Origin: Pelomonas lactea
GTDB lineage: Bacteria > Pseudomonadota > Gammaproteobacteria > Burkholderiales > Burkholderiaceae_C
NCBI RefSeq assembly: GCF_043555885.1
Contig: NZ_JBIGHX010000004.1
Coordinates: 124,001-188,000, forward strand
Length of the DNA stretch: 64,000 nt
Direction: 5' to 3'
The notes beneath the pieces are model-generated. The model was not told the DNA's origin and ran no database searches. It was given only the letters and a program-made list of their open reading frames with translations. Positions 12,501-18,500 of this stretch are shown here, piece by piece (positions within the stretch are counted from its first letter, which is position 1; each line of letters opens with the position of its first letter). The position numbers and the translations under genes were made by a program.

Positions 12501-15500
12501 AGCATCACGGCCGGCGGCAGCATCACCATCGGCGGCGACCTGGCCACGGCCATGAAGGCCGGCCACGTGACGCTGATCTCGCAGGGCGGCGACATCGACG
12601 TGGTGCTGGACGCCAGCTCGATGGACGTGCAGTCGGCCGGCAACATCAAGATCCGCGACCGTGGCGACCTGACGATCTCCAGTCTCACCAGCGGCCACCG
12701 CGTCGTCGGCGGCGTCGCCCGTGACGCCGTCGATATTCAGTCCACCGGCTCGCTGGCCGTCGACGCAGCCATCACGGCCACCGGCAGCAACGCCGTCACG
12801 CTGGCCGGCGCCGGCGGCACGCTGACGCTGACGCAGGGCATCACGACGGCGTCCGGTGCCATCACGCTGAGCGCGCACCACGACACCGGCAGTGCGCCGC
12901 TGGTCAACTTCGCCATCACGCTGGGCGCCCAGGCCGACCTCACCAGCACCAGCGGCAACATCACGCTGAACAGCGGCAGCGGCTCCATCGACCTGACCGC
13001 CGAGACCTACCTGAACAGCGGCAGCGGCAGCCTGAGCCTGACGGCCGGCGGCCAGATCCAGCTGGGCAAGCTGCGCAGCACGTCCAGCGGCGACCTCGTC
13101 GTGCACGCCGGCGGCCTTGTCAAGGCAGCCGTGCAGGACGGCGGCGAGGGCGACACCGACATCGTGGCCGCCAACGGCCGCCTCGTCATCACGTCCAGCG
13201 GCGGCATCGGCTCGGCCGCCGACGCGATCGAGATCCAGGTGCGCGCACTCGACGCCGTCAACAACGGCGGCGGCGTCGGCACGGGCGGCGCCATCAACAT
13301 CGAGGAAGTCGATGACATCGTCATCGAGCGCATCCAGCAGGTCGCCAGCGATGCCACCGCCATCCTCAACGAAGTGCAGCTCACCACGCTGCACGGCAGC
13401 ATCACCGTCACCGGCCAGGGCATCACGACGGCGGGCGGCCGCGTCGTGCTGTACGCCGGTGCCGCGGCCGGCACCGTCGCCGCGGCGGACGGCCGCTTCC
13501 TGGCGCTGAACGCCAACATCGTCTCCAACGGCGGCGCCGTCACGCTGATCGCCGAGGCGCAGAACCTCGTGCTGGGCGCCGGCATCGACGCCAGCGGCAG
13601 CGGCCCGCGCGGTGGCGACATCACGCTGCGCGCCGTGCAGGGCTCCGTGCTGACCGACGCCGTCGCCTCCGGCTGGGAGCGCACGGGCGGCGCGTTCAAG
13701 TCCGAGCTGGCCTGGGCGCTGTCCAACGGCCGCTTCACGGCCAATGCGGCCACCGGCGAGGTGGTGGCCTCGGGCCTCACGGCAGTCGAACTGGCCACGC
13801 GCGGCATCACCGCCAACGAGGTGCTGCGCAGCGCCGGCGGCGCCTTCCTGAAGACCAACCACGGCCTCGTCACGCTGAACGCGCTGCACCAGGTCGGCGA
13901 GAAGGTCGATGGCTTCGACGTCAGCCCGCTGGCCATCTACATCAGCGCCGACAACGTCGTGGCCACCAGCAGCAACCGCGAGACGGTGGCCGTCGTGGCG
14001 GCCAGCGGCGTCACGCTGGGCACGGGCAGCGGCAGTGGCTCGCGCGCCGGCAGCACCGGCGTCGTCAGTCTCGACAAGAACAGCAAGCTCAACCTGTCGT
14101 CCACGCTGGACGCCAACGGCGACAACGTCGACATCGCGGCCAACGACGTCGACATCAGCGCCGCCGTGCGCAGCGCCGGCGGCAACCTGAGCTTCCGCAC
14201 CATCGACCCGACGCGCACGATCTCGCTGGGTTCCATCGTCAACGGCGCGCTGTCGCTGGACAACACCGACCTGAGCAACTTCAAGGACGGCTTCCGCCAG
14301 ATCGTGCTGGGCACGGACGGCGGCTCCAACGGCATCCAGATCAACGGCGGCGCAAGCGGTGTGCAGGTCAAGGACGACCTGGTGCTCTACACCAACGGCG
14401 TCGGCGGGCATGTCGACATCCAGAGCAACCTGCAGGCGCCGTCGCTGACCATCTTCGGGTCCGGCGACACCACCACGCTGTACGGCAATGCCACCGCAAC
14501 GACCGGTGACATCTTCATCAACGACTCCGTGCGCATCGCCGGGAACCGTGTGCTGACGGCCGAGGCCGGCGGTATTTCGCTGGGCGGCACCAACCTGCAC
14601 TACCTCGGCGGCGACAGCGCCTCCACCACCGACACGCTGACGCTGGACGCCCGCAACGGCAACGTGCACATCAGCGGCCGCGTCGGCGGCGGTGAGGAGA
14701 ACAGCGACCTGCTGAACAAGCTGGAAGTGCTGAACGCGCAGGACGTCGTGTTCGACCAGGACGTCACCATCGACGGCGACCTCGTCATCCGCGCCACCGG
14801 CGTCGTCACGTTCTCGGGTTCCATCACGCTGCTGAACGGCGGCAGCCTGAAGATCCTCGGCACCAGCCAGATCGTGCTGAAGGGCAGCGTCGTGCTGTCC
14901 GGCGTCAACGCCGGCCACGCCGGCGACGTCGTGCTGGAAGGCGACGAGATCGACCTGCGCATGAGCGAGGCCCAGTTCGTCGGCAGCGGCGTGCTGACGC
15001 TGCGCACCACCACCGTGTCGCAGGCCATCGCCATCGCGTCGCCGGCCGGCGTGGGCAGCGCCAACGTGCTGAACCTCGACGTCGCCGAGTTGCGCACGCT
15101 GGCCGACGGCTTCGCCGGCATCGTCATCGGCCACCAGTCCGGCGGCCACGCGCTGGCCAGCGCCGGCGCCGTGACCCTCGGCGCGCGTGCCGACCTGAAC
15201 AGCCTGACCTTCAACGACAGCGTCACCGTCTACGGCTCCACGATCTCCGTGACGGACTTCGCCGAGGCCGGCACCGTGCTGCGCCTGGGCGGCAACAGCC
15301 AGCTGACGCTGGACGCCAGCAGCCTCATCACGATCTCCAACGAGGTCGAGGCGCACAGCATCACGCTGGTGTCCGGCTCGTCCGGCGTGCGCCAGGTGGA
15401 CGCCGGTGCCGACGGCCTGCTGAACGAGGCGCTGCGCGCCGTCAACCTGAGCGTCACCGCCACCGGCGGCGTGTCGCTGGGCTCGCTGGAAGTCAGCACG

Positions 15501-18500
15501 CTGGACATCGTCAACAACGGCTCGGGCGCCATCAGCGTGACGACCAACGCCGCCCGCGACAGCTTCAACATCGGCCAGACGCTGGTGGACGGCCGCGTCA
15601 ACATCCAGCGCCTGGCGCAGCTGGCCACGACCGAATCCGGCGCCATCGACTTCACCAGCCAGGGCGGCGACGTGACGCTGCTGTCCAGCGGCGCCGGCGC
15701 GTACACGCTGGGTGCCGGCGGCATCAGCCTGAAGGCCGCCGGTGCGGGCGCCGCGCTGCGCGTGCAGCAACTGGTCACGACCATTGGCGGCACCATCGCG
15801 CTGGAAGCCGCGGGCCTGCTGGCCACCAGCGGCGCCGGCCGCATCGCGCCCACCGGCGGCGCCGCCATCAACCTGACGGCCGGCGGCGACCTGCAACTCG
15901 ACACCGACGTGACGGCGCTGGGCGGCCTGGTCACGCTGACCGGCGCGGCCGGCCTGCGCATGGGCGACGGCGTCGTCCTCAGCTCGCTGGGCGGCAGCGC
16001 CAACGACGCCCGCCGTGTCGCCGTCGACGTGGCCGGCGATGCGCGTGTCTCCATCATCTCGGCCGGCTCGTCCATCGCGCTGGCCAGCAGCGGCGGCGCC
16101 CTCATCGACGGCCTGACCGGCGACGCCGCCAACCTGCGCACCGACGCGCTGCGCCTGACCGCCGGCACGGCCATCGGCTCGGCCGCGCTGCCGCTGCGCA
16201 CCGACGTGACGACGCTGGCCGCCAGCGTCACCGCCAGCACCGACGGCCTGTACGTCATCGAGGCCAACGGCCTGCGCCTGGGCAGCGGCGGCCTGAGCCT
16301 GGCCGGCGCCAGCGGCGGGCTGCAGCTGGCCACGGCCAGCGGCGACCTGCTGATCGACCAGTCCATCAACCACACCGTCGCGGCCGGCGGCGACATCCGC
16401 CTGTCCGCGCTGGCCGGCGGCGCCAACCTGACCGTCTCGGCCATCGTCTCCACCGACACCGGCGCCGTGCAGCTGCAGGCCGCGGCCAACGTCGTGCTGA
16501 CCGCGTCCGGCCGCGTGCAGAGCAAGTCCACGTCCGCGGCGCTGGACGTCGCGGCCGGCGGCAGCCTGCTGATGGCCGCCGACGCCCGCTTCGTCACGGC
16601 CGGCGGCACCCAGCGCCTGGCGGCCGTGGCCGGCGTCGTGCTGGGCCAGGTGGCGGCCGGCAACGGCGTCGTGGCCATCACCACGTCGGGCAGCATCACC
16701 GATGCCGACACCGCCGGCGGTGCACAGACCGTCAACATCGCCGCCGCCGGCCTGCAGCTCAGCGCCGCGGGCGGCATCGGCAGCGTCGGCAACGCCATCG
16801 AGACCTCCATCAACACGCTGGCCGTGCGCGCGGTGGCCGGCGGCGTGTTCGTCGCCGAAGGCAATGGCCTGGAAGTCGGCAGCGTCGCCGCCGTCGGTGC
16901 CAGCGGCGCGATGGCCGGTGCGCAGGGCGGCGGCAACATCGTCATCACCAGCGGCAACACGCACGAAGGCCGCCTGACCGTCAACCAGGACGTCGTCAGC
17001 ACCGGCAGCGGCAACGTGCTCATCGCCGTCAACACGGCCGCGCTGAACCCGCCGACGCTGCAGCTGAACGCCACCGTTGACGCCGGCACCGGCGCGCTGA
17101 CCGTCGTCGCCCAGGGCAACATCGCCCAGGCGGCCGGCGGCCTGCTGGTCACGCGCGGCGGCACGGTGGACGTGCGCGCCGTGGGCGGCAGCTTCACGCA
17201 GGCCGACGGTGCGCAGATCAGCAGCGGCGGCGGCAACGTGCGCGTGCAGTCCGGCACCGACATGACCGTGGGCCTGGTCGACGCCGGCAGCGGCGCCGTC
17301 AGCCTGGTCAGCGGCGGCAAGATCCTCGACGCCGACACAAACGGCGGCAGCGACGTCGTCGCCGGCACCGTGCGCCTGCAGGCCGGCGACGCCATCGGCA
17401 GCGCCACCAACGCGCTGGACGTGCTGGCCGGCGGCCTCGCCGCGCAGGCCGGCGCCAGCCTCAACCTGGCCAGCAGCGGCAGCCTCACCGTTGCCGCCAG
17501 CGGCGCCGTCAGCGTCGGCACCGTGCAGGCCGACGGCAGCGTCGCGGCCGGCGCCCAGTCCGATGCGACGCTGGCGGGCGCCACCGCCGCGGGCGACCTG
17601 CAGCTGCGCGCCGCGCAGAACCTCGTCATGGCCGATGCCGAGCGCATCACGGCCGGCGGCTCGCTGGCCCTGGTGGCCGGCGGCAACATCGCGCTGGGCG
17701 ACGTGCGTACGCCGGGTGCGGCCACCGTCGTCGCCGGCGGCAACATCACGGATGGCGACGCCGCCGTCGACGTCACCGCCGCCTCGCTGCTGCTGCAGGC
17801 CGGTGGCACGGCCGGCACCGGCGCAGCCCCCCTCGAGATCGCCGTGGGCCAGCTGGCCGCCGGCGGCGCGGGCGTGTCGCTGGCGCAGACCGGTGCGCTG
17901 ATCGTCGGCTCGCTGACGGCCAACCTGTCCGTCGACGGCGCCGCTGCGCAGGCCGTGCAGGGCAACGGCATCGCCAGCGGCCAGAACCTGCAGCTGCAGG
18001 TCACGGGCGGCGACCTGCAGCTGGCCGCCAGCGCCACCACGCAAGGCGGCACGCTGGGCCTGGCCGTCAACGGCGGCAGCCTGGTCATGGCCGGCGGCAG
18101 CGCCGCGGCCAGCCACGGGGGCACGCTGACGCTGTCGGCCTCCGGCAACGTCGTGCTGGGCCAGGCCGATGCGGGCACCGGCTCGGTCGCCGTCACGGCG
18201 GGCGGCAACGTCACCGCGGCCAGCGGTGCACCGGCCACGCAGCTGATCGGCGGCGCCGCCAGCATCGCGGCCGGCGGCAGCATCACGGGCCTGAGCACCG
18301 ATGTCGACAGCCTGCAGCTGGCGGCCACCGGCGCCGTCGGCATCACCAACAGCGGCGATCTGACGCTGGCCGGCGCTGCGCTGACCGTCACCGACTTCTC
18401 GCTGCAAGCCAGCGGCAACCTGACGCTGCAGCAGGCCGTCACCGCCAGCGGTGCCGTGTCGCTGCAGTCGGGTGCCGCACTGACCGTGACGGCCGCCGTC